Source: Tetrapyrgos nigripes
Lineage: Eukaryota; Basidiomycota; Agaricomycetes; Agaricales; Campanellaceae
NCBI GenBank assembly: GCA_013368315.1
Contig: JAACJM010000318.1
Coordinates: 19,304-83,303 of the forward strand
Direction: 5' to 3'
DNA length: 64,000 nt
The position numbers and the translations under genes were made by a program. Positions 35,390 to 46,508 of the stretch are shown piece after piece (position 1 is the stretch's first letter; each line of letters starts with the position of its first letter). The notes below the pieces were generated by a model, which ran no database searches, had not been told where the DNA came from, and worked only from the letters and a program-made list of their open reading frames with translations.

Positions 35390-36289
35390 ATGTCTTCGAC
35401 GTGTCCTCTTGAAGCAACAGTCCCAAATTGCACCCTGAGTCCCGATACACTATCGCTCTCATTGGATGGCGCAGATATTATGCCATGTTTTCTTTTTCCC
35501 TTCGACTTGCCTCATATGAGCAGTTCCTTTTGCAGCCATCCAGTCCTCTAACATGCCTTAGCCTTATTATCTCGAGTACTTTATGGGACTCCAACAGTCA
35601 GATTTATGTCTCCAAAGTTCTCTCAACTTCCTGTATCGTGAGCACTTCTTTTCTATCTAGGCGCGTAAGATGCTGAATAACCCTTTCCAAGTTCAATCAG
35701 ACATGGCGAATTCACTGAAGATGGGTAAATGGTGCCTTGCACCCACACAGCAGACCTTGAAAGCCTTGGTAGAGCTACACCGATGTAATGTTAATCGTCC
35801 AATAGGCCAGCGAAGGCTTTTCGTCAGAGTGAGTCTTTGGGCACCCTACTTCCAAGTCTTCGCTTAATGTTTGATTTGCTACCCGTTCAAGAATACGAGT
35901 ACGAATTTCTCAATCTTGGTCTTGTAGGGCCTATCTTTGTTCATGGATCCCGAGGCACCGCACAATTCGACTATCCGTATACCGACATGCCACGCTTCAG
36001 ATGCTCTGTTCATCCCTGCTTAGCTGCGGCTCACTGTCACAGTGTTTTTAGCCGTTGCCAGGACTCCAGTCTTTATCAGTCCGCTTCAGAAAGACTCTTG
36101 TTAGTGTCTTTCATGGCCTTCTTATGGGCAAAAAATGTTCCGCAGGAATTTCAGGAACAGCCTGGATATGCCATCATGGATGATGATGGTGACAAGGATG
36201 CGGTCTCTGCCGCAAAATTGCTGGATGGTCTTCAACTTATCTCGGACAGTGACATGACTGTAGCGGCTGATGGCGATAGGTTTACATAA
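35390..36289 (+). CDS. Degenerate paralogue of the neighbouring HNH protein
   Basis: A probable multi-exon gene starting MSSTCPLEATVPNC at 35,390. The best supported part is 35,650-35,827 plus 35,888-36,289, joined over an intron with GTGAGT donor and TTCAAG acceptor. Its KWCLAPTQQTLKALVELHRC lines up with FCVLPSDDVLRKIQNIIKHN of the minus-strand HNH gene, the next intron falls at the same place (after QRRLFVR versus DRKVLFK), and FDYPYTDMPRFRCSVHP matches the FPFRDAEMQNISCHFHP block. The catalytic positions look lost: SDMANSLK stands where ADLHIAFD is, and FMSPK where HLIPR is. Upstream exon joins are weak (a 39-nt intron with donor GTTCCT, then one of 28 nt), so it could also be a pseudogene. 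Confidence 0.5.
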
Positions 36290-36742
36290 ATATTATTATA
36301 GTTATGCATGCATGATAGTCTTTGCAGATAGTCATCTTCATGCGTCTGATTTGCGTTATCCATACGGAATTTGCGGTTGAAGGCTTAAGTATCTACTGGT
36401 CACTGTAGCATAGTCCCTTCCGAGTCTCACAAGACTAACTTAACTATCTCCAAATATCCACTAGTTCTGATTCAATCCTCCTACCAATATCCTGTCCTAC
36501 ATCATAGCTATCCATAGCTGGTTCCACCTGGATATATATTCGGTGCTGTTTTGCCAAAGTGCGTGGACCGTCGTTGTACCCGCCTTTCTTAAATGATTCA
36601 TAAACACCTTTGTCCATGTATCACCTCAATTCCACTCTATCCTCATACCTGCGACCCGCAAAACTGTGTTTGGGCTCTTGAACCCGCGCTCAGCTCTCCT
36701 CCCTTTCTCCCTCCTTCCGGACTCTCCGTGTTCGGCACATTC

Positions 36743-37205
36743 ATGATACGTTATGGATTTTCTTCTAGGATGCACGTGGTTGAAGGAAGACAGGAAGATA
36801 TAGCTGTGGAAAGGACAGGCCTTCCACCGTTGGTGAGTTGTAGTACGTTGGGTTGAAAAGTTCTTGAAAACTGTTCGGGCTGAGCCTGGAGATGCTTGGG
36901 AGAGTGTGAGGGTGCTCAGTCGGCGGTGGCCAGATGAGCCTGGGATGCCAGGTATGACACCCTCAATCCCCAATTAGAAATGAGCTTATACTAAAAATCA
37001 TTCCAGAACTAGGTATAGCTCTTGGCCGCATGCTCTGGACGCCGTCATGTCCACCTATGATCTTCGGGCCCCGTCAGCGAAAGCAGGCGCCGTCATTAAC
37101 GAGGTCTCCGCTCCCTGTCATTTACCACTCAAATCTGCAAGCCTCGACAAGTCGTATCGTACTGCGATAGTCACTTTTCAACGTTCGGTCTATCCGATAT
37201 GTTGA
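36743..37205 (+). CDS. Possible small gene, model uncertain
   Basis: Coding-like stretches follow one another: MIRYGFSSRMHVVEGRQEDI from 36,743, FLKTVRAEPGDAWESVRVLS near 36,860-36,950, and a 3' stretch MSTYDLRAPSAKAGAVINEV near 37,047-37,205. The joins need a 28-nt intron at about 36,833 (GTGAGT) and one at about 36,952-37,006 (GTATGA...TTCCAG). The frame kept by the second join is not the best-looking frame of the last exon. No domain is recognised. It may be a real gene with an unseen splice, or a decaying one. Confidence 0.3.
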
Positions 37206-37458
37206 CTATGGAGATGTGCGGCAGCCGGCTCAAGAAACAATATAGGGCTGAGGAGAGCGCTGAAGGATCATAGTTGGTAGTCAATTTGACAAAGTAGAGA
37301 GTGGAATCAAGAGGTATATGTTCTCCGTGGAAGATCTTCATGTAATTGTAGTCGTATTATGATAAGCCTCACCATTTCGCTCAACCCCTCGTCAACCCAA
37401 TCGCAACCTAACTCAACCTAACCAGCAGTGACTATTGACTTGCCACCATATAAGAGCC

Positions 37459-37731
37459 ATGGCCAACGCCTCACTCGAGGCTTCCAGTTGTATCACATCA
37501 CCAATGCCCAAAACGTTAAAGGTATGGCCTTTTTAGACGACCTTCGCCCGTGTATCTCTGTCCGTGCCTAGCATTATCTTACTACACTTATTGACAAAGA
37601 TAGAATTCTTTCTTACATCGAAGCTTATTCTCAACAAGGAGAAAGAGCAAGGCCTGCTCAATGAAAGCCAAGGAATGTTGCAGCTCCCTAGTGTTCACTC
37701 CACTCTTGGACACAACACCGATCGTGATTGA
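37459..37731 (+). CDS. Possible 65-aa two-exon gene
   Basis: ATG at 37,459 (MANASLEASSCITSPMPKTL) reads to a GTATGG donor at 37,522. After a 78-nt intron ending ACAAAG, the frame continues from 37,600 (IEFFLTSKLILNKEKEQGLL) to TGA at 37,729. Phase is kept and splice signals are acceptable. There is no known domain, and the size makes it easy to get by chance. Confidence 0.3.
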
Positions 37732-39180
37732 TAGATAAAAATTCCGGGCGATGCTTGACTATGAAGTGATTATGCGGTGACGCGTACGGTTGCGAATAAC
37801 AGCTTACGTCACGAAAAGGCCTGCCCAAAGACATGAGCATGGTCTTCGTTGATAACCAGCGTCATTTTACGAAGACGATCAAAATAGGAACGAGCTATTT
37901 TCGGTTTTGATCATCACAAAGTCGAAAGCATTTGCCTTTGGTGAAAGCATTAAGATAGCTGCAATACTTATCTAGTGCGAGAGACTCCCCGGATGCCTAA
38001 ATGTTATTAATTCTTTGAAAACTTCATATTCCATCTTCTACTTGTCCACTACGATAGCGAAAACCCATCAAAGCCCCGGAACGATATCTGACGGGGCCTA
38101 TAGAGTAGTGTAAAGTTCATACCGGAGAACTTGAGAGAAGCACGCATTCGCAGTAGCTGTTGAAAAACAACCCCCAATAACTATAAAGCACGTCGTTCAA
38201 CAGTACGTACTACCAAATGCGTTCCCATTGTCCCAAATACGGAGATATGTTAGAATGTAGCCCTAGATAGAATACGAGATAATGTGTCTCGTAGTATCGA
38301 AGACGGACGTAAGTACCTAGATAGAATACGAGATAATGTAAATCTAGGTATGTAAGTAAATGCAAGGGGGACCGAAAATTTTGTAACATTACACAATGTT
38401 GAAAAATTTTTTAACGACCTCCAGGCTGCGACCGACCGACCGTACTTACCATATTTGGAAGGTTATTCTCACTGACTAATCACTGACTTACCAAATTTGG
38501 CTAGTTCCTAGCGGATGAGATGCTGTTTGGATGAGCTACCTTCATCCGCGGATGATTGGTAGGTATACTTAAACATTTTAAGAACATCTATTCACTGTGC
38601 TCAACCAATTTGAAGTACAGTACATGAAAATTATTGTAGTTCTGCGTCACTTTGGCACATAGTAAGTTACAGTAAGGACAGTAAGTACAGCGGCAAGAGC
38701 ATGAAAGTGCTTAGCCACTGAAATTTAATACACTATAGCAAACCTCGACCAGCCTTAAAACAGTCTAGACCAAGCCAAATTGAAGGTTTCCTTGGATTTG
38801 TGACCAAAACCGAGCCGCCTGCAAGATGTGGATGCCTCTGTTGGCAACTAAGACATTTTAAGTGGCTCAAATGTCGCGCAAAACATAGGGTTCCAAAATT
38901 TTTTAGTGACCTGAGACTGCCGACCGACCGACCACCGGAGTGTGCCGGTCCGCAATCCCGGGTCCCCCTTGAGTAAATGTGAAAACATGAAAGAAATAAG
39001 AACTGTGGCTCACCTCTGTCTCGTAGTATCGAATACAGAGGTTCTCTAAGGTAAGCTAAGGTATATATAATAAGATACATGTGGACCATGGACGAGAAGA
39101 GAGAATAAAGAAAATAAGTAACCATAAGTAACCGTATCATGACGCGTTGACGCGTCTGCTCCTATTCACGGTGTACTTCC
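37732..39180. other. Gene-free stretch with a short duplication
   Basis: CTAGATAGAATACGAGATAA occurs twice (about 38,263 and 38,316). CTGCGACCGACCGACC near 38,425 and CTGCCGACCGACCGACC near 38,915 share neighbouring AAAATTTTTTA(A/G) and CGACCT/TGACCT sequence, suggesting two relics of one element. Nothing else is supported. Confidence 0.4.
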
Positions 39181-39207
39181 GTCATACTCCGACAAGATAT
39201 AGAGCAG

Positions 39208-39510
39208 TTGCGCCAGGAGAGCGAGGCGTCAAAGAACAAATCTGCCTTTCATAAACTTTCCTACGCACCCCAGGTTCATGCGCCAGTTTCGAAGCATGCC
39301 GACCTAGTTTTGATATTGTGGGACAATTACGACACGAAAATAATACATGGCTATCCTGAGGAAGGTAAGGAGGCGTTGAGGAGGGTGTTGGAGATGTTGA
39401 ATGAACATGACACTCAAAGACGGTTGGGATGGTATATTTCAGACGACAACGACCTGCAGTTTTGGGACTACGGCATTTCCGAAGAGGTTTGGAACGCATT
39501 GGGAGAATAG
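39208..39510 (+). CDS. Hypothetical protein, C-terminal part (about 100 aa)
   Basis: An open frame of good coding character (ADLVLILWDNYDTKIIHGYP; RRLGWYISDDNDLQFWDYGI) ends at TAG 39,510. No ATG is in place; the frame begins at TTG or after an upstream splice acceptor (about 39,200), and no convincing first exon is found before the repeat relic at 38.9 kb. It may be truncated at its 5' end. Family not recognised. Confidence 0.4.
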   Translation: MRQESEASKNKSAFHKLSYAPQVHAPVSKHADLVLILWDNYDTKIIHGYPEEGKEALRRVLEMLNEHDTQRRLGWYISDDNDLQFWDYGISEEVWNALGE

Positions 39511-39909
39511 ATACGTGTCTTACGCAGAACGCTTCAAGCCCGTGCTCATTGTTGTTGTAGTCGACCAGCATTGGAAAATCTCACATTCCCTTACTCGTAC
39601 TGTTACCCTATTATGGACTGCTATTCTTCTTGAGAGTAATTATGAACAGGAAAGTAAGTAATGGGTTCTACAGTGTGTACCGAGCGAAGTGAGCAAGGAG
39701 CATATAAATCAGGCCCAATAACGTTTATGAAGAGAAGTAAACCGGCCCAGCACTGTGCACTATTCTTTCTTTCGTCTTCTAGATTCTTTTCTTCCTTCTT
39801 CTTTCCCATATCTTACTCATATCACTGCCAATATGAACAACAAAATTGCGTAAGTTATGAGTGGAAAGCGCTTAGGGATGTGGGACGGTTTAACGCGGGA
39901 ACGGTGACG

Positions 39910-40746
39910 ATGAGTGCCTTAAGTAATAAGAGAATATTGGCAGCTAGGAACGTGCAGGACATGGTTGACCTTAAATTAAGTGATGCTCAGCCACCAGCGG
40001 ACAGGCACGACTGCAAACTAGGATCCGGAGGTGCAAATGGAGAATTCCGGGTAAAGAGGAAGAAAAGTACTCCTGTCATTCTGATAAAGGTATACAAGTA
40101 CAGAAGGCGAGGTGAATCCGGTAATACTGGCCGGGCGCAAGCTTGAGCACTGGTCAAACGAGCAGGCTAGAGCCACGAATTGTCAATATGAAGACCCAAA
40201 CGGAAGAAAAGAGCGACCGTTACCAGTGAGCATCTCGAGCCTGGTCAAATCAAGCTCCAAATGTCCTCCCAATCATCCTCCAATTCTCGACGATTTGAAT
40301 CCGACGCCAGATCTAGAGAACGAGGGGGAAGTAATATGAGTGAGTTGAAGTGTACAAGATGATAAGTATTTGGTCGGGTATGAAGATCACAGAGGTGGGG
40401 AGGGGGAGAGATGTGACATTGGTCAAGTTGTACAACGGCCATCACTAAAACATTCCGACCCAGATACCATCTGGCTGAGGATTATCACTGGCTGTAATGA
40501 TTCTACGGGTATATCAGCCCATTAACATTCGTTGCCATGATTTCAGTACCTGATCATACCTTGCCAGAATTTCTCGAGTTGGTCAGGTCTTGTCAGGATG
40601 GTGGAGATATTATCAGGAGCTTGTCATTTTCTACAATTATGGTACTTGTAGACCTTGGCGAGACCATTGTGTACCATAGTGTCAAGCGAAGGCCTTGTAG
40701 TACTAGGAATAAGGGGATGAGTGAAAAAAACCGACGATGTGCATGA
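39910..40746 (+). CDS. Hypothetical protein (four exons, about 240 aa)
   Basis: From ATG 39,910 (MSALSNKRILAARNVQDMVD) exons 39910-40089, 40142-40330, 40367-40508 and 40547-40746 join in frame. The introns are 52, 36 and 38 nt. The later exons read YLVGYEDHRGGEGERCDIGQ and PDHTLPEFLELVRSCQDGGD. An alternative start at ATG 39,832, spliced by GTAAGT, cannot be excluded. No domain is recognised. The product is soluble-looking and basic at the C-terminus. In-frame continuity across three introns supports a live gene. Confidence 0.5.
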
Positions 40747-40838
40747 TCAGAGCTCGCCTATATATAGGGTCTGAATCTTAGGAGGTATAAAGGGTACTAG
40801 AGGGAAGGTCGAGATCAAGGTGGGAAAAGAGAGAAGAG

Positions 40839-41159
40839 ATGAAACTTTCAGACTGGAATGGGACATGGGGGATAAACCAAATAACCATTTTCGCCGTTGT
40901 AGTCGTGCCGGTAGTGATGGTTGTCTTCTTCTCCAGGTATAAGTCCCAATCATCCTTTCCTCCGTGCACGCCACCCGAACCTTCACTCTCTCCCTATGAA
41001 AACGGCTGCTCTGCCGAGGCACTAGACCTGGAGGGCATGGCTTATATCCCGTATCTGCTCCTGATTTTCCCCCCACTAGTATCCTCCCACACAACAATTG
41101 GCATCCCACCATCCCACATCCCATTTCCCACAATCTCATTCTCCTCACTGAGCATCTAG
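40839..41159 (+). CDS. Possible small single-pass membrane protein
   Basis: A 106-aa frame starting MKLSDWNGTWGINQ with one clear hydrophobic segment, ITIFAVVVVPVVMVVFFSRY (about residues 15-34), then a Pro/Ser-rich tail. The basic residues after the segment would favour a cytosolic tail. An overlapping minus-strand ORF is a shadow. No family recognised. Positions 41,160-41,780 hold nothing I can support. Confidence 0.3.
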   Translation: MKLSDWNGTWGINQITIFAVVVVPVVMVVFFSRYKSQSSFPPCTPPEPSLSPYENGCSAEALDLEGMAYIPYLLLIFPPLVSSHTTIGIPPSHIPFPTISFSSLSI

Positions 41160-41780
41160 GTCCACGGCCGGTAACCTTTCACCACTAAGCCTGGCAGTCA
41201 TATCCCTCTACCCACTACTCACGTCGTCTCCCATCTTGACCTATATATATAAAATACTAGAATGAGTAACGTGTATGTGTATATGGATATGGTATTATGC
41301 AACGTATCTGCAAAAATGGTACATGATGGGTGGCTGGCCATCAGAAGAGGACAGCACGCATAGAACATAGAGATAGATGATCAAAAAACTTGGCTCCTGG
41401 TCCTCTTTCATGAGTACAAAACCATACTCATACATCAGGATTGTAATATTCCTCCCAATACACAACCTTGGCCCGACCGAAAACGGTGGTAGGATGTAGT
41501 TACATTCTTTGAACGTACTGCTGTCGAGTTTATACTAGTTTATGGACAAGAAGGGAGTCGATACGAGGTAAGACGCATAGGCATAGAGGGCGGTAGAAAG
41601 GTATGTACATCTAATAACAAATTTATGAGGATGCTGTGGAGAAATAAATTGGGAATACTTACAAAGCAGTGCCGACTGAAGATCTGAACGTTCCACTGGT
41701 ACCTCCGCCTACAAGTGAGCCTTTTCACCTGAGCGACAATTGGGAAGAATCCTATTTACTTATTACATTGCACAAATGAT

Positions 41781-42861
41781 CTAGATGGCCTCCATGAAGT
41801 GATCATGAATACCTTTGAGGGATTCAAGAACAAAAGGATCATCAGCTCCATACCAATGTCTTACGGGCTCAGCCGGCCCATGCAACCACTTCACTTCTGC
41901 CTTTCCATCAGGAGAAGTTCCAGTTCTCCGGCAAATCGCGACGTCGAGACCAAAATTTTCTCCCAGAGCAGCTGTCATGCCGTATGTCCCATCATCAAGA
42001 AGATCCAGGTATCGGATGAGCTGTTCCATTCCATTGGTCTTGTTCAGCAGCTTGTCTTCGACTGCAAGAACTGATTTACCGAATCGAGAAACGAGGAAGT
42101 CGGGAACATATCTCTTCAGCCTTCCAGGATGGTTAATAACCAATCTACCCAATGAATCCAGTGCAGCGTGAGCGACAAATGATGGATCAACCTTTTCCAC
42201 CGGGATGTCGAATGATTCCATACTCGTTGAATCGTACAGGAATGGAGGAATGGGGAAGGACAGTCTGTCTTTGGTTCATTTGAGTCAGTCAGTGTGCTCG
42301 AGACTCTGCGACCATGATTGTGGGGTGTTGACGATGCTGCTATATGTTCTTGGAAGTTTGTCAGGGAAGATGGAATCGTATTGGCATCGTGATGCAAATC
42401 ATATGAAAAAGAAGGCGAGAATTGGACATCGGAGTCATCGAATTCGAGGACGTCCTCTGAGCTAAAAGAAGCGTCTGGCTCCATAATTTCACCGGGAAAA
42501 GGTAGGGTTACTTGTGGCTGCTGTACACATCATAGTCAGAGTGAATCTGACGAAGATGGAGTTTGAAACATACCTCTGCAGTTACGATTGGGACGGGGAG
42601 ATTGTCAAGATCCTTTGTTGAGTTGTCTGAATGTAACTCGACAGTGGGACTCAACATCCTGATGGATGAATTATCTACTGAACCTTCCTCTACTGCTATT
42701 GTCGACCAATCCTTGACCATATCAAGAACGTTCTGATCCACCTCAGGATTAAGAGACCACTGTGGCATGATAAGGAATTTTTTATACACACTGAAAAAGA
42801 GTTGGAGAAGAGCAAGAACTTTGGCGTCAATCTGAGACTCATAGAGCCGTGATTGAGCCAT
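41781..42861 (-). CDS. Protein with PD-(D/E)XK-like core (about 327 aa)
   Basis: Exon 1 (42861-42574, MAQSRLYESQIDAKVLALLQ) has a GTATGT donor. Exon 2 starts at 42,520 (acceptor GTACAG). A further join of about 42,313 to 42,268 (weak donor GTCGCA, acceptor CAAAG) is needed to enter the final frame, FPIPPFLYDSTSMESFDIPV onward. Around residues 218-237 the sequence reads RYVPDFLV, about 8 residues, then LAVEDKL. This matches the D-x(n)-(E/D)-x-K metal-binding core of PD-(D/E)XK nucleases, with the Asp in the PDF triplet. The rest is unrecognised. The gene at 59,645-60,764 has a similar core. Fold assignment is by eye only. Confidence 0.5.
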
Positions 42862-43116
42862 GTTATGTGTAGTAAAGAGGGTATAGAGATAGGTCGGAAG
42901 CGAGGCGGGGGGATCGAATAACTAGCCAATGGCGAAATCGGAGTAAAAATCAGCTTATAAAGCAAAATTCACTGGCGAGATAAAGTGACCTGAAATGCCA
43001 GGGTAAGGCAACTCTCTACAATCTCTATCAGAATCCGCCTCTGAGTCTTGAGAATCAAGTCAGCTGAACATGTGGTGCCGAAGTGGGCAGTTGCTCACAG
43101 CAGGTAGCTCACCCGG

Positions 43117-43263
43117 CTAAACAGAGCAGCACTTCAGCCAGGAATCAATATCTATTGCAGACAGGAGCAGTACCTCTTCTATCATGCTCTTCAAGTTCTT
43201 CAGATTATTAACAAGTTTGCTGACCGCTGCAGACTCGGAGGCTAGGGTAGTATCGGTAGACAT
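43117..43263 (-). CDS. Short ORF or first exon, duplicated at 63.2 kb
   Basis: A 48-aa frame from ATG 43,263 (MSTDTTLASESAAVSKLVNN) with a leucine/lysine helix, then VLLLSAIDIDSW. The 108 nt at 43,245-43,138 recur on the plus strand at 63,154-63,261 with only three differences. Both copies diverge right after the TGG of IDSW. It may be a short gene or the conserved exon of a larger one. It is divergent from the gene at 43,487. Confidence 0.4.
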   Translation of the reverse strand: MSTDTTLASESAAVSKLVNNLKNLKSMIEEVLLLSAIDIDSWLKCCSV

Positions 43264-43439
43264 TGGGAGTTGTTGGTTAGCTACCTTCTACTGGCGCGCC
43301 TTTTTAACGCTGTCTGCCTCCCTACGTCACTAGACACGGGGTTTGACCTTCTGAAAGGCAGAGTGGATGCCTCGTTGCAGACGCAGCACTGTGGCTTAAT
43401 AAGCAGTTGCCGCGTGGCCAGCGGACCGGACTTGTCAAT

Positions 43440-43445
43440 CACGTG
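43440..43445. promoter_or_regulatory. CACGTG upstream of the 43,487 gene
   Basis: A perfect E-box 42 bp before the ATG at 43,487 and 177 bp before the divergent start at 43,263. Confidence 0.35.
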
Positions 43446-43486
43446 TATGTTGACAACCTTGACCTCGCACCTTCCCAAGAACTTTC

Positions 43487-44002
43487 ATGTCTAAAGTCGC
43501 GTTTCGCCCAGTCCCATACGTCTGGGGTTTCACTCTCTCGGAAGACCAATTGCCGATTCTGGCAAGAAAGCTTGCCAGCCAGGAGCTACTCGACCGCTAC
43601 AAAGACCGCTGGCACACCATCCTCCTCGAGACCATGCGGAGGAAGAACAGGCGCCAAACGTTTGTGTGGTACCCTCGTCATCCCGAGACAGGGCTGCCTT
43701 TCTATCTTTGGGTTCATTTTGTTGTCCCCTCCTGGACGGGTCGCTTTCCAACTGTCACACCTTCGGAAACCGAGGCGATATCGTACTTGCGCTCCTATGG
43801 GCTGGGGAACTTTGGACGGGTCGGGAGTGGCTACGCGAGATGGCCCAAAGGAATCTCCAGTATGTCGTCGCATTATTCAACATACTTTGTTGCTGACCTC
43901 TCTGTAGCCCCAGAATGGTTCGAAGCTGCTCTTTTTGAAATAATCGAGAAACAGGGCGAAACCGCAGTTTCTTTAGCCCGGCGTATTCGTTGGGATCCAT
44001 GA
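43487..44002 (+). CDS. Hypothetical protein (171 aa)
   Basis: A single-exon frame starting MSKVAFRPVPYVWGFTLSED, ending ARRIRWDP. It is aromatic-rich (FVWYPRHPETGLPFYLWVHF) with good codon character and no low complexity. There is no signal peptide; one Trp/Phe stretch is too short and polar to be a firm membrane segment. The start is chosen as the first ATG after the CACGTG-containing spacer. Two minus-strand ORFs over the same bases are shadows. Family not recognised. Confidence 0.5.
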   Translation: MSKVAFRPVPYVWGFTLSEDQLPILARKLASQELLDRYKDRWHTILLETMRRKNRRQTFVWYPRHPETGLPFYLWVHFVVPSWTGRFPTVTPSETEAISYLRSYGLGNFGRVGSGYARWPKGISSMSSHYSTYFVADLSVAPEWFEAALFEIIEKQGETAVSLARRIRWDP

Positions 44003-44040
44003 CAGCTATTTCAGGGAGGCTTTATGTGTTTAGGGACTCT

Positions 44041-44493
44041 TCATCTACGGACCACACTACATATGTATTTCATGAAAGGGTACTTATTGCAGCTGGCCTG
44101 AATGGATAAGTTTTTACATAAAAATACCTGATCTCTTCTCGAGCTCCACCGTCTCCATGCCATGGGCCTTTCTTTCATTCTCTCATTCATCCATGGCAAA
44201 CGAGCCGCACGTTTCTCTAATAGTTCATCTCGCTGAGGAGAAATAGCACCCGAAATCTCATCATCATGTCTACTATACGCATAAGCTCCATAAGCCGCAT
44301 ACACCGAGTCCCTCGTAGCATCTCCTCCTCCATAAACCTCGTCGAAACGAGAAAGACGGGAGGTGTTGGTAGAGGTGCTGAGACGAGTGAGACCGGTGAG
44401 TGAGGGATTGTTGTTAGCTGCTCTGACGAGAGTAGGGTTAATTCCTCCAACAAACATGGATGCTCTCTGAGTCCAACATGCATGGGCACTCAT
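44041..44493 (-). CDS. Hypothetical basic protein (about 150 aa)
   Basis: The frame starts MSAHACWTQRASMFVGGINP. A central part, YGGGDATRDSVYAAYGAYAY, is followed by a strongly basic RPMAWRRWSSRRDQ. A 33-nt intron (GTATTT...TTCAG) directly after RRDQ would keep the frame and remove VFLCKNLSIQ plus one residue; either form ends at TGA 44,041. No domain is recognised. Confidence 0.35.
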   Translation of the reverse strand: MSAHACWTQRASMFVGGINPTLVRAANNNPSLTGLTRLSTSTNTSRLSRFDEVYGGGDATRDSVYAAYGAYAYSRHDDEISGAISPQRDELLEKRAARLPWMNERMKERPMAWRRWSSRRDQVFLCKNLSIQASCNKYPFMKYICSVVRR

Positions 44494-46508
44494 GACCTCT
44501 ACTAAACTTTCTCAGAACTGACGTTCGCCGGAGTTATTTGTTCCATCGGACTGTCCCATACAGTCTACAGACCACATAACTCGTTTCTCATTGGCTGGCG
44601 GGCTGTCCACCTCGTCCCTCGGCAATACATAGAGCCAGTCGGGTAGTCCAGTCAGTAGGCCTTGACGAGTACCGCACGTCTATGAGCTGGGAGGTAATCG
44701 GGGTAACGGGGCTGTTCCGTTGCTGTACCACATAACTCATTTCTCCTGTTCTCCACTCTCGCCCATACACGCCCAATTGGTTATTTGTCATATCTTGAAC
44801 TAATTACTATTGCCTCGGAATATCGTCGTATTACTGTATGTAATTAACTGTTCTGATTGTATCTTGGGGGGTCTTCATGACTGAATGAAGCTACAGCAGT
44901 TTAAACGTACTGCGAGCTCGTCCTCCCTGAAAGTGGTTAATGATGTACCTATCATATAAAGTAGATACATTGGGTTGCCTGCCGGGCCCCCGGCGTATCA
45001 GTTCTTGGTCCCAGCCCAGGTATTACACTCCTACACTCCTCCTCCTCCTCCTCCTCCAGTGCATGCCGAAAGATGCAACTTTAAAGTTGCAGCGGAATCT
45101 TTATTCCAAATAAGTTGAGAACGAGTGGGACGCCCCACTGAGAGAATACTGATTGTGCTTAGGCAGGCAGTAAATACCAAAGATCTAGAAAAAAATGAGA
45201 TGAGGTCGCAGCACTTTCACAGCAATTGCAAAGCATTGGTCATGATGTCTTCAATGAATAGGAAGAGAACTCGAACTCTCCTTTCACCCTTTCACTGCCG
45301 TCAGGAAATGGCCCGATTTCATTGAGGGGTTACCGTGGGTTTTTTGGTTGCCAACAGGACTCCTCGACTTTTGGCACCTCTGTATCTTTCGTTCCTTGGC
45401 ACTTTTAGGGTAGATTTGTACGTTAGGATAATGAAATACAAAGATATTGTTGAACTAGAGCGAATACATACAAAATTTTGTTGAAAGGACTTCTATAATG
45501 TTCCTCAAAATATTAGGTTGTGGGAATGTTGTAGGGCTGTGAAGTTTCGGGGTTGTATCGGTTGTACAACCGCCTACAACCATGCGCAACCTTTTTGGAC
45601 AGTTTCCTGATGCGGCCGACGCTTCTTGCATCATGACTGAACCACATATGAATCCATCGAAGCATTTGGTATTACGGCCTTTCCAATCTGTACACCAGCG
45701 TATTCCATCGTACTTATTTTAAGAATCCTCCAAATTGATAGTTTCATACGCGTTTTTTACCACCGAGCTCAGAGTACAAGATCTCCGAGGAATCCACCTC
45801 GCCCTCTTTCAACTTGCGCGAAATTCTTAATTCTTTCTTGAAGTGGTTTGAAAATTGAAATGAGGAAAGCTACGTCTGTGCGAAGAAGAGAAGAAGAGGA
45901 TGATGAATATGAATATGAATACAAGAGGGAAGGAGTTACGTGTACGACGACGAGAGGAGAGTTGTTGAGATGGACGTGAGGGATAAGGACAAGGTAGACG
46001 TTGCAGGTCAAGATGGAAGAGGTTGTGATTTTGGTGAGTGCCAAGTTTTTTTCGTTGATACTCTCTCTCTCGACCTTACTCACTATGTTGCCCTTGTGCT
46101 CGTCCCGCGATAAACCAACTCTTCCTTCATTTTGCACTCGGGTGAGCCTCCGTCATGCTGCAAGAGCGAGCAGAGCTGGGGGCATACAGACGGTAGTAAC
46201 CCGATGCTTTTGCAGATGAATGGAATTGCATACTTGGAAATGATTGCTTGAGCTTGGTTTGGCAGTTCAGATCTGTCTGTTGTTGTATTCGTAGTATGAC
46301 TGAGAAATTGATTTGAAGACTGAACGAGACCTTTCACAGAAACTTGGGACAGTAAAAGGATGGCCAGAATATAGGTTCTCCAACAGTAGATACGTGGTGA
46401 TTAATAGCTAGGTAAGTACTGGGTTGATTCAGAAACAACGCGGCTCAGCAATCCATCCATCTGTATTTTCATCCAGTGTCCCTAGAAATAAAGCGGTCTA
46501 ATTAGAGT
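44494..46508. other. Poorly annotated stretch
   Basis: No firm gene. At 45,860 a plus-strand frame, MRKATSVRRREEEDDEYEYE, leads towards a GTGAGG donor and could join the frame at 46,001 (MEEVVILVSAKFFSLI), but no join keeps phase convincingly. CTCCTCCTCC microsatellite lies at about 45,035-45,056. The rest shows nothing. Confidence 0.25.

Noticed and set aside
35390..35700. In-frame TAA as proof that the degenerate HNH paralogue is a pseudogene
   Set aside because: A 39-nt intron (donor GTTCCT, CTAAC branch site, acceptor CTTAG) can remove it in phase, so the status is left open.
45769..46337. Minus-strand ORFs of 122 and 84 codons
   Set aside because: They contain a long Ser/Tyr run from GAA/TGA microsatellite DNA, and the plus strand of the same bases has equally good or better partial frames; no consistent model was found.
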